A stretch of 14,019 nt of DNA from Lachnospiraceae bacterium UBA1729 (GCA_002315945.1 DCIJ01000103.1:808-14826); one strand, 5' to 3'. Shown: positions 6,033 through 12,499, counted from the first letter of the stretch. Program-made: numbers and translations. Notes: a model not told the origin generated them from the sequence alone.

Positions 6033-6824
6033 ATGGGGATTAATATTGAAAATACAGACATTATTACATTATTAAACAATTGTTATGGTTCTCTGTCTAC
6101 AGCAGAAAGGCGTGTAGCTGATCAGATTCTCGAAGATCCTGTCAAGGTAATTGATTACAACGTGGCACTTCTTGCCCGCCAAAGTGATGTAAGTGATGCC
6201 ACAGTAGTAAGAATGTGCAGGTCCATTGGACTTAATGGTTATAATCAGCTTAGACTTATGCTGGCTAAGGATATGGTGAGGCTTCTTAATATGGATAAGG
6301 AAGGCGACGAATCTGGTGCTAATACCACTGAGAGCGTATTTGCAGCCATGGGTGAGGAGATAGCCAGACTGGGTAAAATCATTCCGAATGAAAAGATGAA
6401 CGAATGCGCCAGAATCCTCAAAGAGGCCAATTGTGTTCATATCATTGCAATAGGAAATACTTATCCTATCGCCAGATATGCCTGTTTCAGACTATGCAGA
6501 AGCGGAGTGAGGGCCACAGCCTCTCCCGGAGTGGAGAATTTTATGAATGATATTATCCTTGCTTCCAAGGATGATGTGGTTGTTGCGATTTCCCAAAGTG
6601 GTAATTCGATTCCGGTAATTTCGGGAATTGAAGTGGCAAATGACAGAAAGATTGAAACCATAGCAATTACGGCTTCGGGTAAATCGGAGCTGGCCGAAAA
6701 AGCAGAGCATGTACTGCTGTTTTCTCTGGAAAACGGTGAGATGAGTGTAAAAAAGAAATACTCTCACATGAGAGAGGTTGCTATTATAGACGCTCTGGTG
6801 CATCTGATAACAAGTAATAAATAA
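6033..6824 (+). CDS. RpiR/MurR-family sugar-phosphate-responsive regulator
   Basis: Transcription factor with an N-terminal RpiR helix-turn-helix domain and a C-terminal SIS domain that binds phosphorylated sugars. Counting from this start, the HTH domain spans about 1-80, with STAERRVADQI (22-32), and SDATVVRMCRSIGL (54-67) as the recognition region. The SIS domain spans about 130-230, with HIIAIGNT and the sugar-phosphate loop AISQSGNS. The frame is open from an ATG at 6009, but GGGGAG at 6021-6026 fits starts at 6033 (six bases) or 6030 better, so 6033 is chosen and 263 residues result. It lies between the aldolase and kinase genes and is the obvious candidate to act at the TGAAAT-N3-ATTTCA palindromes before the transporter operon. 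Whether it represses or activates is not visible. Confidence 0.92.
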   Translation: MGINIENTDIITLLNNCYGSLSTAERRVADQILEDPVKVIDYNVALLARQSDVSDATVVRMCRSIGLNGYNQLRLMLAKDMVRLLNMDKEGDESGANTTESVFAAMGEEIARLGKIIPNEKMNECARILKEANCVHIIAIGNTYPIARYACFRLCRSGVRATASPGVENFMNDIILASKDDVVVAISQSGNSIPVISGIEVANDRKIETIAITASGKSELAEKAEHVLLFSLENGEMSVKKKYSHMREVAIIDALVHLITSNK

Positions 6825-6869
6825 TGTAATCTTTTTTGAATCTTTGGATTCACGCATATGGAGTAGAAA

Positions 6870-8063
6870 ATGGGCGAAAAGATTGCGTTGGGTTTCCATA
6901 TTTGTGTTGACTATGAGCTTGTATGGGATGTTCAGGCTGTAGTAGATGCAATAAAAAGATTTGATATTCATGATAGTGAACTGGTAATGAACACTCAGCC
7001 AGATAACGAGAGGGATTTGTGGCTGTGTGTTCTTGCCTACCTGAAACAGGGAACTGGTGGCGAGATTCTTCCAGAGACAAATGATGTGTGTCAGCAGTTT
7101 GCAGCACACTTCGATTATAATGTTACTCTCGGTGGTACCGCAGCCAGAGCAGCCATTGCAATAGCCAATCTGGGGTATTCAAGTGCTTTGCAGCTGTGCT
7201 GTTTTAATCCTGTTATTAAGAAGCTCCTGCCGGAAAAAATAGATTATTATGCGGCAAAGGGCGGCACCAGTGAAATAATATATCCACATATTATTCTGTC
7301 CTACCATGGTGGGGCCAGAATAGCAGCAAATGACATTGATTTTGTAACTTCCAGAGAAAACAGGGTAATGATTTCCAGAGATGTGGAAAGCCTTAAGATG
7401 CGAATTGATGAGGACTTCTGGGAGTACACCAAGGAGGCAAAGGTTTTCCTGTCTTCATGCTTTAGTCAGGTGTTGGAGTTCGAGCAGCTAAAGCAGTGCA
7501 TGAAAAATGCCAAAGCGCTGTTTAGCCATTTTAATGAGGATACACTGGTAATCTATGAAGATGGCCACTATGTAAAGAGTGATTATAGAAAATATGTCCA
7601 TAGAGAGTTGGCACCCTATATCGATGTAATTAGTATGAATGAAGACGAATTACAGGATTATACTGGACACAAAATATCTATTTTGGATCCGGATGAGGTG
7701 TTTGAATCAATCAAATATTGTCTGGACAATATCGGAGTTGAGACTATCATAGTTCATTCTTCAACCTGGGCATTGGCTTACGGCAAACTGGCGTACAGAC
7801 TAGAGAAGGCACTTCAGGGCGGAATCGATACTGCCGCCACCAGATTCAGATGCGGTGATGATTTGAACTCTGACAATTTTAATGAAACCAAAGCCATTAA
7901 AGAAAATGAAGCGGGTGCCAGATTTGCTGAAGCTATTGTAAAAATGGATCCCTTCAGAATGCGCTGCGTTCCCTGCAGAGACCTGTCCTTCGTAACAAAG
8001 CCTACTGTTGTGGGCCTCGGAGATTCCTTTGTAGGCGGCATGCTGCCGGGTATAGCTGAGTAG
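6870..8063 (+). CDS. ADP-dependent phosphofructokinase/glucokinase family sugar kinase
   Basis: Ribokinase-fold sugar kinase resembling the ADP_PFK_GK family (PF04587), known best from archaeal modified glycolysis and from animal ADP-glucokinase. Supporting motifs are ALGFHICVD at 6-14, TLGGTAARAAI at 86-96 (substrate loop, compare GGNA), VISMNEDEL at 253-261 (compare NEVEL, metal/nucleotide contact), IIVHSSTWALAYG at 293-305, and VGLGDSFVGG at 381-390 containing the anion hole and presumed catalytic Asp385. Its 397 residues are shorter than typical archaeal members (about 450). GGAG at 6860-6863 supports the start, 45 bases after the regulator gene. With the aldolase it could form a phosphorylate-then-cleave pair. 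The phosphoryl donor and exact sugar are inferred from family only. A short inverted repeat TGAATC...GATTCA (6837-6852) precedes it. Confidence 0.8.
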   Translation: MGEKIALGFHICVDYELVWDVQAVVDAIKRFDIHDSELVMNTQPDNERDLWLCVLAYLKQGTGGEILPETNDVCQQFAAHFDYNVTLGGTAARAAIAIANLGYSSALQLCCFNPVIKKLLPEKIDYYAAKGGTSEIIYPHIILSYHGGARIAANDIDFVTSRENRVMISRDVESLKMRIDEDFWEYTKEAKVFLSSCFSQVLEFEQLKQCMKNAKALFSHFNEDTLVIYEDGHYVKSDYRKYVHRELAPYIDVISMNEDELQDYTGHKISILDPDEVFESIKYCLDNIGVETIIVHSSTWALAYGKLAYRLEKALQGGIDTAATRFRCGDDLNSDNFNETKAIKENEAGARFAEAIVKMDPFRMRCVPCRDLSFVTKPTVVGLGDSFVGGMLPGIAE

Positions 8064-8100
8064 AATTGTAATAAAAAACAAAATAATAAAATTGATAAGA

Positions 8101-8132
8101 AGGAACTACATATAACATGTGGTTCCTTTTTT
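8101..8132 (+). terminator. Terminator of the sugar locus
   Basis: Stem GGAACTACAT / ATGTGGTTCC (8102-8111, 8117-8126), ten pairs with one G-U, a five-base loop ATAAC, then six T. It ends the transporter/aldolase/regulator/kinase locus. Bases 8133-8215, between it and the BirA site, hold nothing I can identify. Confidence 0.92.
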
Positions 8133-8215
8133 ATTGCGCAAGCCCACTATGCATAACCATGCTTGGATGGAATCATACATGGCGAATGATAACCTGTCGC
8201 GAAGGAATAATATGA

Positions 8216-8247
8216 TTGTTAACCATGTGCAAAGAAAAGGTTGACAA
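8216..8247. promoter_or_regulatory. BirA operator of the biotin operon
   Basis: TTGTTAACC (8216-8224), a 14-base spacer, then GGTTGACAA (8239-8247). This matches the known bacterial BirA site, TTGTNAACC-N14/15-GGTTNACAA. The right half overlaps the -35 box of the promoter, so the biotin protein ligase/repressor carrying biotinyl-AMP should block transcription when biotin is plentiful. Confidence 0.93.
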
Positions 8248-8269
8248 GTGGGAGAGTAATCAATACAAT
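8241..8269 (+). promoter_or_regulatory. Promoter of the biotin operon
   Basis: -35 TTGACA at 8241-8246, a 17-base spacer and -10 TACAAT at 8264-8269 (5 of 6). Transcription should begin near 8276, giving a leader of about 90 bases to bioB. The -35 box lies inside the right half of the BirA site. Confidence 0.88.
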
Positions 8270-8295
8270 CCATTGTGGAAAATGAATCTGAGACT

Positions 8296-8360
8296 ATCAG
8301 AGAATGTGCATGAAACTTTCAGAGAAAGCGCATGATAATCTCAAGAACACACATGAGGAG
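8296..8360 (+). repeat. Three 22-bp imperfect repeats in the bioB leader
   Basis: Units at 8296, 8318 and 8340 share a TCAGAGAA...ATGA pattern, with ATGA at 8310, 8332 and 8353. The period extends into the gene: ATGA recurs at 8375 inside the second and third codons, and the fourth unit (from 8361) matches unit 1 at about 12 of its first 18 positions. The leader may therefore be built from decayed copies of the bioB translation start. The third copy supplies the AGGAG ribosome site. Confidence 0.55.
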
Positions 8361-8368
8361 ACCTGAAA

Positions 8369-9331
8369 ATGGATATGATTACACTGGCTAAGGAAATAAT
8401 TGAAGGAAGACGCATAGGTCGGCAGGACGACCTTAACATATTTATTGAGGCTGATTTGGATCAGCTGTGTAAGGGGGCGGACATGATTCGTGCCCATTTT
8501 GTGGGAGACAGAATAGACTTGTGCTCTATTATAAATGGTCGCTCCGGACGTTGCCCAGAGGACTGCAAGTACTGTGCTCAGTCAGCTCACAATCACACTG
8601 ACTGCGAAATCTATGATTTTCTTCCTGAGGAGAAAATTCTTGAAGCCTGCAAGCTTAATGAACGGGAAGGCGTTGACCGATTCTCTATTGTTACAGCCGG
8701 ACGGGCTCTCACTGGTGAGGAATTTGATCTGGCAATTCATGCATACGAAACCATGAACAGGGAATGCGATATTGAGCTGTGTGCTTCCATGGGATTTGTA
8801 AGCAAAGAACAGCTTCACAGACTGCATGAGGCTGGAGTTACAAGCTATCATCACAATATTGAAACTTCTAAGCGCAATTTCCCCAATATCTGTACGACTC
8901 ATACCTATGAGCAAAAGATAGAGACTCTGAAGCTGATCAAGGAGGAGGGCCTCTATGTCTGCTCAGGTGGAATTATCGGTATGGGTGAAACCTGGGAGGA
9001 TCGCCTGGATATGGCGGTATCGCTGGCTGAGGTTGGTGTGGATTCCATTCCAATTAATGCACTTATGCCAATTAAGGGAACACCTCTGGAGGGACTTGAG
9101 CGAATCAGCGAGGCGGATGTATTACGTACTATTGCATTTTTTAGATACATTAATCCTGCTGCAGATATCAGACTGGCAGCAGGCAGAGCACTGTTAACTA
9201 ATGATGGAGAGACAGCCTTCAAATCAGGTGCCTCAGCCACCATCACAGGCAACATGCTTACAACTGTAGCATGTGCCACCATTCGCAGTGACAAGGAAAT
9301 GATCACCAACATTGGCCGCAAATCAAAATGA
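8369..9331 (+). CDS. bioB: Biotin synthase (radical SAM)
   Basis: Cytoplasmic radical-SAM enzyme that inserts sulfur into dethiobiotin, the last step of biotin synthesis. The cluster motif is CPEDCKYC with Cys62, Cys66 and Cys69; TSYHHNIETS at 158-167 and CSGGIIGMGE at 198-207 are typical. The usual auxiliary-cluster cysteine in the sequence FCIV is replaced by Ser106 (RFSIVTAGRAL). The other auxiliary positions are Cys138 and Cys198, and an additional Cys175 appears in NICTTHT where E. coli has Ile. This is the pattern I would expect of the anaerobe (type II) biotin synthases reported to carry a different auxiliary cluster. AGGAG at 8356-8360 supports the start. First gene of the operon. Its 3' end is copied before bioY, and its stop lies inside a terminator-like hairpin. 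Confidence 0.96.
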   Translation: MDMITLAKEIIEGRRIGRQDDLNIFIEADLDQLCKGADMIRAHFVGDRIDLCSIINGRSGRCPEDCKYCAQSAHNHTDCEIYDFLPEEKILEACKLNEREGVDRFSIVTAGRALTGEEFDLAIHAYETMNRECDIELCASMGFVSKEQLHRLHEAGVTSYHHNIETSKRNFPNICTTHTYEQKIETLKLIKEEGLYVCSGGIIGMGETWEDRLDMAVSLAEVGVDSIPINALMPIKGTPLEGLERISEADVLRTIAFFRYINPAADIRLAAGRALLTNDGETAFKSGASATITGNMLTTVACATIRSDKEMITNIGRKSK

Positions 9332-9362
9332 ACCCGGGGGACGGGGTTGGGGGTTCATTTTT
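9326..9362 (+). terminator. Terminator-like hairpin overlapping the bioB stop codon
   Basis: Perfect 10-bp stem AAATGAACCC / GGGTTCATTT (9326-9335, 9351-9360) with a G-rich 15-base loop, followed by five T in total. The bioB stop TGA (9329-9331) is in the left arm, so ribosomes finishing bioB would melt it. It probably attenuates rather than ends the operon, because bioY, bioD and bioA follow closely with no other clear promoter. Confidence 0.65.
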
Positions 9363-9380
9363 GCAAAGATAAGAAAGTTT

Positions 9381-9440
9381 GACAAAGAAATGACTACCAA
9401 CATGGGTCGTATAACCAAGGAGATTACACATGAAAAATAG
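9381..9440 (+). pseudogene. Diverged copy of the bioB 3' end
   Basis: From 9381 the sequence matches the bioB tail starting at 9290 in 24 of the first 29 positions. Read in frame it gives DKEMTTNMGRITK, close to the true C-terminal DKEMITNIGRKSK, and runs on to a TAG at 9438-9440 inside the bioY start. It probably represents the older bioB end, once overlapping bioY, now disconnected by the inserted hairpin segment. It has no start of its own and is not expected to be a gene. Confidence 0.65.
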
Positions 9441-10011
9441 TGGAACTAAAACCCTTAATTCATATTCAGTACTTAAAACAAAAGATATTGTCCTGTGTGG
9501 ACTGTTTATTGCCCTGATAGCTGTGGGAGCCTTCATTAAGGTTCCGGTACCTGTGGTACCTTTTACTCTGCAGTTCCTGTTTACAATGCTGGCAGGACTT
9601 TTGTTGGGAAGCCGCCTTGGGGCGGTGGCCGTTGGCGGATATACTCTTCTGGGGCTTGTGGGACTTCCTATTTTTGCAGAAGGTGGCGGACTTTGGTACA
9701 TTCTGAAACCGAGCTTTGGTTACATGCTTGGTTTTATTCTGGGAGCCTATGTGACAGGCCTGATTGTTGAAAAAAAAGGAACCGGAAAAATTTCAACCAT
9801 ATTAGTTGCTAATTTTGTAGGCCTTTTTATCGTATATTTTGTAGGCATGGTTTACTACTACATTATCTGTAATTTTGTTATCAATACCCCAATAGCGCTG
9901 TGGCCACTGTTTCTTTACTGTTTTCTGCTGGCAGTGCCGGGAGATATCTGTCTGTGTATCTTGGGCGCATTTATTGCCAAGCGCTTGAGACCTGTCCTGA
10001 TGGGAATGTAG
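9430..10011 (+). CDS. bioY: Biotin transporter substrate-binding component BioY
   Basis: Membrane S component of an energy-coupling-factor (ECF) transporter that binds biotin; it acts alone or with shared EcfA/A'/T subunits, which are not in this window. The 193-residue protein has about six hydrophobic segments starting near residue 20. BioY-typical stretches are KVPVPVVPFTLQFLF at 37-51, a glycine-rich GSRLGAVAVGGYTLLGLVG, a PSFGYMLGF stretch at about 94-102 and the C-terminal LLAVPGDICLCILGAFIA. AAGGAGA at 9417-9423, seven bases before the ATG, supports the start. It sits between bioB and bioD in a BirA-controlled operon, so uptake and synthesis are co-regulated. Confidence 0.95.
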   Translation: MKNSGTKTLNSYSVLKTKDIVLCGLFIALIAVGAFIKVPVPVVPFTLQFLFTMLAGLLLGSRLGAVAVGGYTLLGLVGLPIFAEGGGLWYILKPSFGYMLGFILGAYVTGLIVEKKGTGKISTILVANFVGLFIVYFVGMVYYYIICNFVINTPIALWPLFLYCFLLAVPGDICLCILGAFIAKRLRPVLMGM

Positions 10012-10022
10012 GCGGGGCACAG

Positions 10023-10133
10023 ATGTGTGAACCTATTTTTGCAACAGGAATGAGACACATGAGCAGATTGATTTTTTGCAATAGGAATGAGACACATGAG
10101 CAGATTAATTTTATGCAACAGGAATGAGGATAA
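10023..10133 (+). repeat. Three tandem copies of the bioD translation-start region
   Basis: Units begin with ATG at 10023, 10059 and 10096, and the genuine bioD start at 10134 is the fourth (periods 36, 37 and 38). Each unit carries ATG, then the equivalent of the first eight or nine bioD codons, ending GCAACAGG, GCAATAGG or similar, then an AATGAG segment leading to the next ATG. Read from its own ATG, unit 1 gives MCEPIFATG beside the BioD start MSRSIFVTG. Only the last unit leads into the gene. Confidence 0.85.
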
Positions 10134-10817
10134 ATGAGTAGATCAATTTTTGTAACAGGAACAGGAACCGATGTAGGCAAGACCTACGTAACAGGTCTGA
10201 TAGTAAAAAAATTAGCCCAGGCAGGACTTAATCCCGGATATTACAAGGCTGCCATGAGTGGCAATGCCCGAGATGAACAGGGAAAACTCATACCTGGAGA
10301 TGCCAGATTTGTCAAAGAAATTTCGGGGATTAAACAGCCCCTGGACACCATGTGCCCCTATATTTATGAGAGCGCTGTATCGCCTCATCTGGCTTCCAGA
10401 CTTGAGGGAAACCCTGTTAAGCTGGATATGGTGAAACAGGGGTATGAGGATGCCTGCACAAACTACGATTATGTCACTATGGAAGGCAGTGGTGGAATAC
10501 TTTGTCCAATTGATTTTGATACTGAAAAAATTAATCTACCAGATGTAATCAAAGCTCTGGAGCTGTCCTGTATTATTGTGGCAGATGCGGGACTTGGAAC
10601 CATCAACAGTGTGGTTCTGACCTATGAATATATGAAAGCCCACGGTATTGAAGTAAAAGGCATTATTTATAATCACTATCATCCCGGCGATGTAATGGAG
10701 GATGATAACATTTTTATGTGCAATCTGCTTACTGGCCTGGAAACTCTGGCCAGGGTGTCTGATGATGACACAGAACTTGATATAGATATTGAAAAACTGA
10801 CTGCAATCTACAGGTAA
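10134..10817 (+). CDS. bioD: ATP-dependent dethiobiotin synthetase
   Basis: Cytoplasmic enzyme that closes the ureido ring of 7,8-diaminopelargonate using CO2 and ATP to give dethiobiotin. The P-loop is GTGTDVGKT at 9-17. Lys38 in YYKAAMSG, SPHLA at 83-87, the EGSGG motif at 117-121 and DAGLGTINS at 151-159 are all family features. Length is 227 residues, as usual. GAGG at 10126-10129 lies only four bases before the ATG. Three further ATG copies stand upstream as tandem duplicates of this start. The bioA gene follows after 30 bases. Confidence 0.96.
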   Translation: MSRSIFVTGTGTDVGKTYVTGLIVKKLAQAGLNPGYYKAAMSGNARDEQGKLIPGDARFVKEISGIKQPLDTMCPYIYESAVSPHLASRLEGNPVKLDMVKQGYEDACTNYDYVTMEGSGGILCPIDFDTEKINLPDVIKALELSCIIVADAGLGTINSVVLTYEYMKAHGIEVKGIIYNHYHPGDVMEDDNIFMCNLLTGLETLARVSDDDTELDIDIEKLTAIYR

Positions 10818-10847
10818 AGGAAGAAAAATAGAAAAGGATGAGAAGCT

Positions 10848-12119
10848 ATGATCTGGTATCCATATGAACAAATGAAAACAATGAAAGAGCCCATAAAAAT
10901 AGTGGACGCAAAGGGCGTGTATCTATATGCCGAGCTGCCGGACGAGGATAGCGTTGCAGAGGGACACTCCTCGTTGCAGAGGGACACTCCTCGTTGCAAA
11001 AGAACCGTCCCCACTATAGATGCGGTGTCGTCCTGGTGGTGCCAGATTCATGGATACTGTAATCCTGAAATCACGGAGGCTATCAAGGCTCAGGCTGACA
11101 ATTTTTCCCATGTAATGCTGGGGGGACTGACCCACGATCCGGTACAGCGTCTGTCAAAAAAGTTGGCTGAGTGGTTGCCAGGGGATCTGAACTACTGCTT
11201 TTTCTCGGATTCCGGAAGCGTAGCAGTAGAGGTGGCTCTAAAAATGGCCCTTCAGTACTATGTGAATATTGGTCAGAAGCATCGCATTAAGATTATGAGT
11301 CTTACCCATTCCTATCATGGTGACACCTTCAAAACAATGGAGGCCGGGGATGACGAGGACTATCACTTTATTTTGGAGGTCTATGGAGAAAATCCTAATG
11401 TAATACATGTTCCTACGACTATTCCTGAACTTGAGGAGGCCTTTGAAAAGCACCACGAGGATATCTACTGCTTTATTGTGGAGCCCCTGCTTCAGGGTGC
11501 CGGCGGTATGCGCATGTATGACATTAGTTATCTGAGAAGGGCCCGCGAACTGTGCGATCAGTACGGGGTTCTCCTTATCTTTGATGAAGTAGCTACCGGA
11601 TTCGGCCGAACTGGCTACAGATTTGTGGCGGATGAGGTTCTTCCTGATATAATTGTTCTGGGAAAAGCCCTTACAGGCGGACACATAGGACATGCAGCTA
11701 CTGTTGCAAATCAGAAGGTATATGATGCCTTTTACAGTGATGATGCCGACAAGGCCCTTATGCATGGCCCGACTTTTATGGGCAATGCCCTGGCCTGCGT
11801 TGCAGCCCTCAAGTCTATTGAGCTCTTTGAAAAAAATGACTATATGTCCAAAATTCATCACATAACCGAGATTTTCCATGAGGAGATGGATGGCTTTAGT
11901 CATGAAGCTATTAAGGAAGTAAGAATGATGGGCGGATGCCTGTGCATAGAGGTCAAGGATCCTGCCAGCCTTAAGGGGTATCAGGAATACGCGCTGAGAC
12001 GTGGAGTTTTTGCCAGACCATTCCTGAGCTATCTCTATACCATGCCGCCTTATATCATTGAAGACGATGACTTGAGAACAATACTTCGCTGCATGAAGGA
12101 GTGGTTCCAAATTCCATGA
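10848..12119 (+). CDS. bioA: Adenosylmethionine-8-amino-7-oxononanoate aminotransferase
   Basis: PLP-dependent class III aminotransferase that converts KAPA to diaminopelargonate with S-adenosylmethionine as usual amino donor. Supporting motifs are the N-terminal WYPYEQM (3-9, compare WHPYTQM), SSWWCQIHG at 61-69, SDSGSVAVEVALKMA at 120-134, FDEVATGFGRTG at 245-256, and LGKALTGGHIGHAA at 271-284 with PLP-lysine Lys273, then HGPTFMGN at 306-313. Residues about 34-55, between YLYAELPDE and TIDAVSSWW, do not belong to the family and are encoded by a short repeat element. The catalytic parts are intact, so the enzyme is probably functional. An AAGG at 10834-10837 upstream is a weak ribosome site. 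Last gene of the operon; bioF is absent. Confidence 0.95.
   Translation: MIWYPYEQMKTMKEPIKIVDAKGVYLYAELPDEDSVAEGHSSLQRDTPRCKRTVPTIDAVSSWWCQIHGYCNPEITEAIKAQADNFSHVMLGGLTHDPVQRLSKKLAEWLPGDLNYCFFSDSGSVAVEVALKMALQYYVNIGQKHRIKIMSLTHSYHGDTFKTMEAGDDEDYHFILEVYGENPNVIHVPTTIPELEEAFEKHHEDIYCFIVEPLLQGAGGMRMYDISYLRRARELCDQYGVLLIFDEVATGFGRTGYRFVADEVLPDIIVLGKALTGGHIGHAATVANQKVYDAFYSDDADKALMHGPTFMGNALACVAALKSIELFEKNDYMSKIHHITEIFHEEMDGFSHEAIKEVRMMGGCLCIEVKDPASLKGYQEYALRRGVFARPFLSYLYTMPPYIIEDDDLRTILRCMKEWFQIP
10952..11012. repeat. 20-bp tandem repeat element inserted in frame within bioA
   Basis: The unit CGTTGCAGAGGGACACTCCT occurs twice, at 10952-10971 and 10972-10991. A third, diverged copy at 10992-11012 starts CGTTGCA and ends ACCGTCCCC. 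Because the unit is 20 bases long, the copies are read in different frames (VAEGHSS, then LQRDTPR, then CKRTVP), and none contains a stop. The reverse complement of the third copy (GGGGACGG...TTTTGCAA) resembles 9337-9366 after bioB. It looks like a small dispersed repeat element. Confidence 0.8.
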
Positions 12120-12167
12120 AGCAAAGCACCATGTGAGTGTGAAACTGGATAGAAAAATGTAATGCTT

Positions 12168-12196
12168 AAAGCGACTTTGGAATAAGTCGCTTTTTT
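12168..12196 (+). terminator. Terminator of the biotin operon
   Basis: Perfect 10-bp stem AAAGCGACTT / AAGTCGCTTT (12168-12177, 12184-12193) with a six-base loop, running into a total of six T. It lies 48 bases after the bioA stop and ends the operon. Confidence 0.93.
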
Positions 12197-12258
12197 ATTG
12201 CACAAAATGAAAGAATACTGTAAAGATAAAGTGATTATAAATCACTACAGATTGGCAA

Positions 12259-12287
12259 TTGAAGGGAAAGCGTATTGCTGATATAAT
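12259..12287 (+). promoter_or_regulatory. Extended -10 promoter for the small-gene region
   Basis: TGATATAAT at 12279-12287 is a perfect extended -10 (TGNTATAAT). TTGAAG at 12259-12264, 17 bases before TATAAT, is a partial -35. Transcription would start near 12294 and cover the small gene at 12356. Its quality suggests the small-gene region is expressed despite its decayed look. Confidence 0.65.
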
Positions 12288-12355
12288 TGTATTAATTAGA
12301 TGAATATGTTACGAAAAAATTGCCCTAGAAATATTAAAAGAGGTTGGGTATAAGT

Positions 12356-12499
12356 ATGAAAATAGATAAAAATTTAAGAATATTCATAACTCATGTAGAA
12401 TGGTGGGAATTTGAAGTAGGTGTAGGATATATCCCCACAAAAGAAGCACCACCAGAAGCAGTAGAAGCAATGAAACGATATAATGAATATAGTGATTAA
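12356..12499 (+). CDS. Small hypothetical protein, 47 residues
   Basis: Unrecognised soluble protein of 47 residues; charged and aromatic, beginning MKIDKNLRIF, with an EWWEFEVGVGYIPT segment (15-28) and a C-terminal helix-like APPEAVEAMKRYNEY (31-45). AAAGAGG at 12337-12343 is a ribosome site with long, 12-base spacing. A good promoter lies upstream and a terminator overlaps the stop codon, so the unit looks complete. Its sequence style reminds me of small accessory proteins of mobile elements, but that is an impression only. Another frame just upstream (12304-12369) reads IALEILKEVGYKYENR before its stop and has no start codon, so it may be the tail of a lost gene. Confidence 0.6.
   Translation: MKIDKNLRIFITHVEWWEFEVGVGYIPTKEAPPEAVEAMKRYNEYSD

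Noticed and set aside
6837..6852. Terminator between rpiR and the kinase gene
   Set aside because: The TGAATC...GATTCA stem is only six pairs, and the T run precedes rather than follows it; read-through is expected.
6492..7109. Minus-strand open frame spanning the rpiR-kinase junction
   Set aside because: It overlaps two well-supported genes and their intergenic ribosome site; its composition (many Cys, His, Ile) is typical of an antisense shadow.
8270..8368. Riboswitch in the bioB leader
   Set aside because: The leader is under 100 bases and made of short repeats; control is explained by the BirA operator and no known aptamer features are visible.
10023..10127. Short gene starting at 10023 between bioY and bioD
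   Set aside because: Its 34 codons are a reading through the tandem copies of the bioD start; similarity to BioD is limited to the first residues of each unit.
11238..12110. Minus-strand open frame of 290 codons within bioA
   Set aside because: It is long, but antisense to conserved bioA motifs, with no start signals and no recognisable domain.
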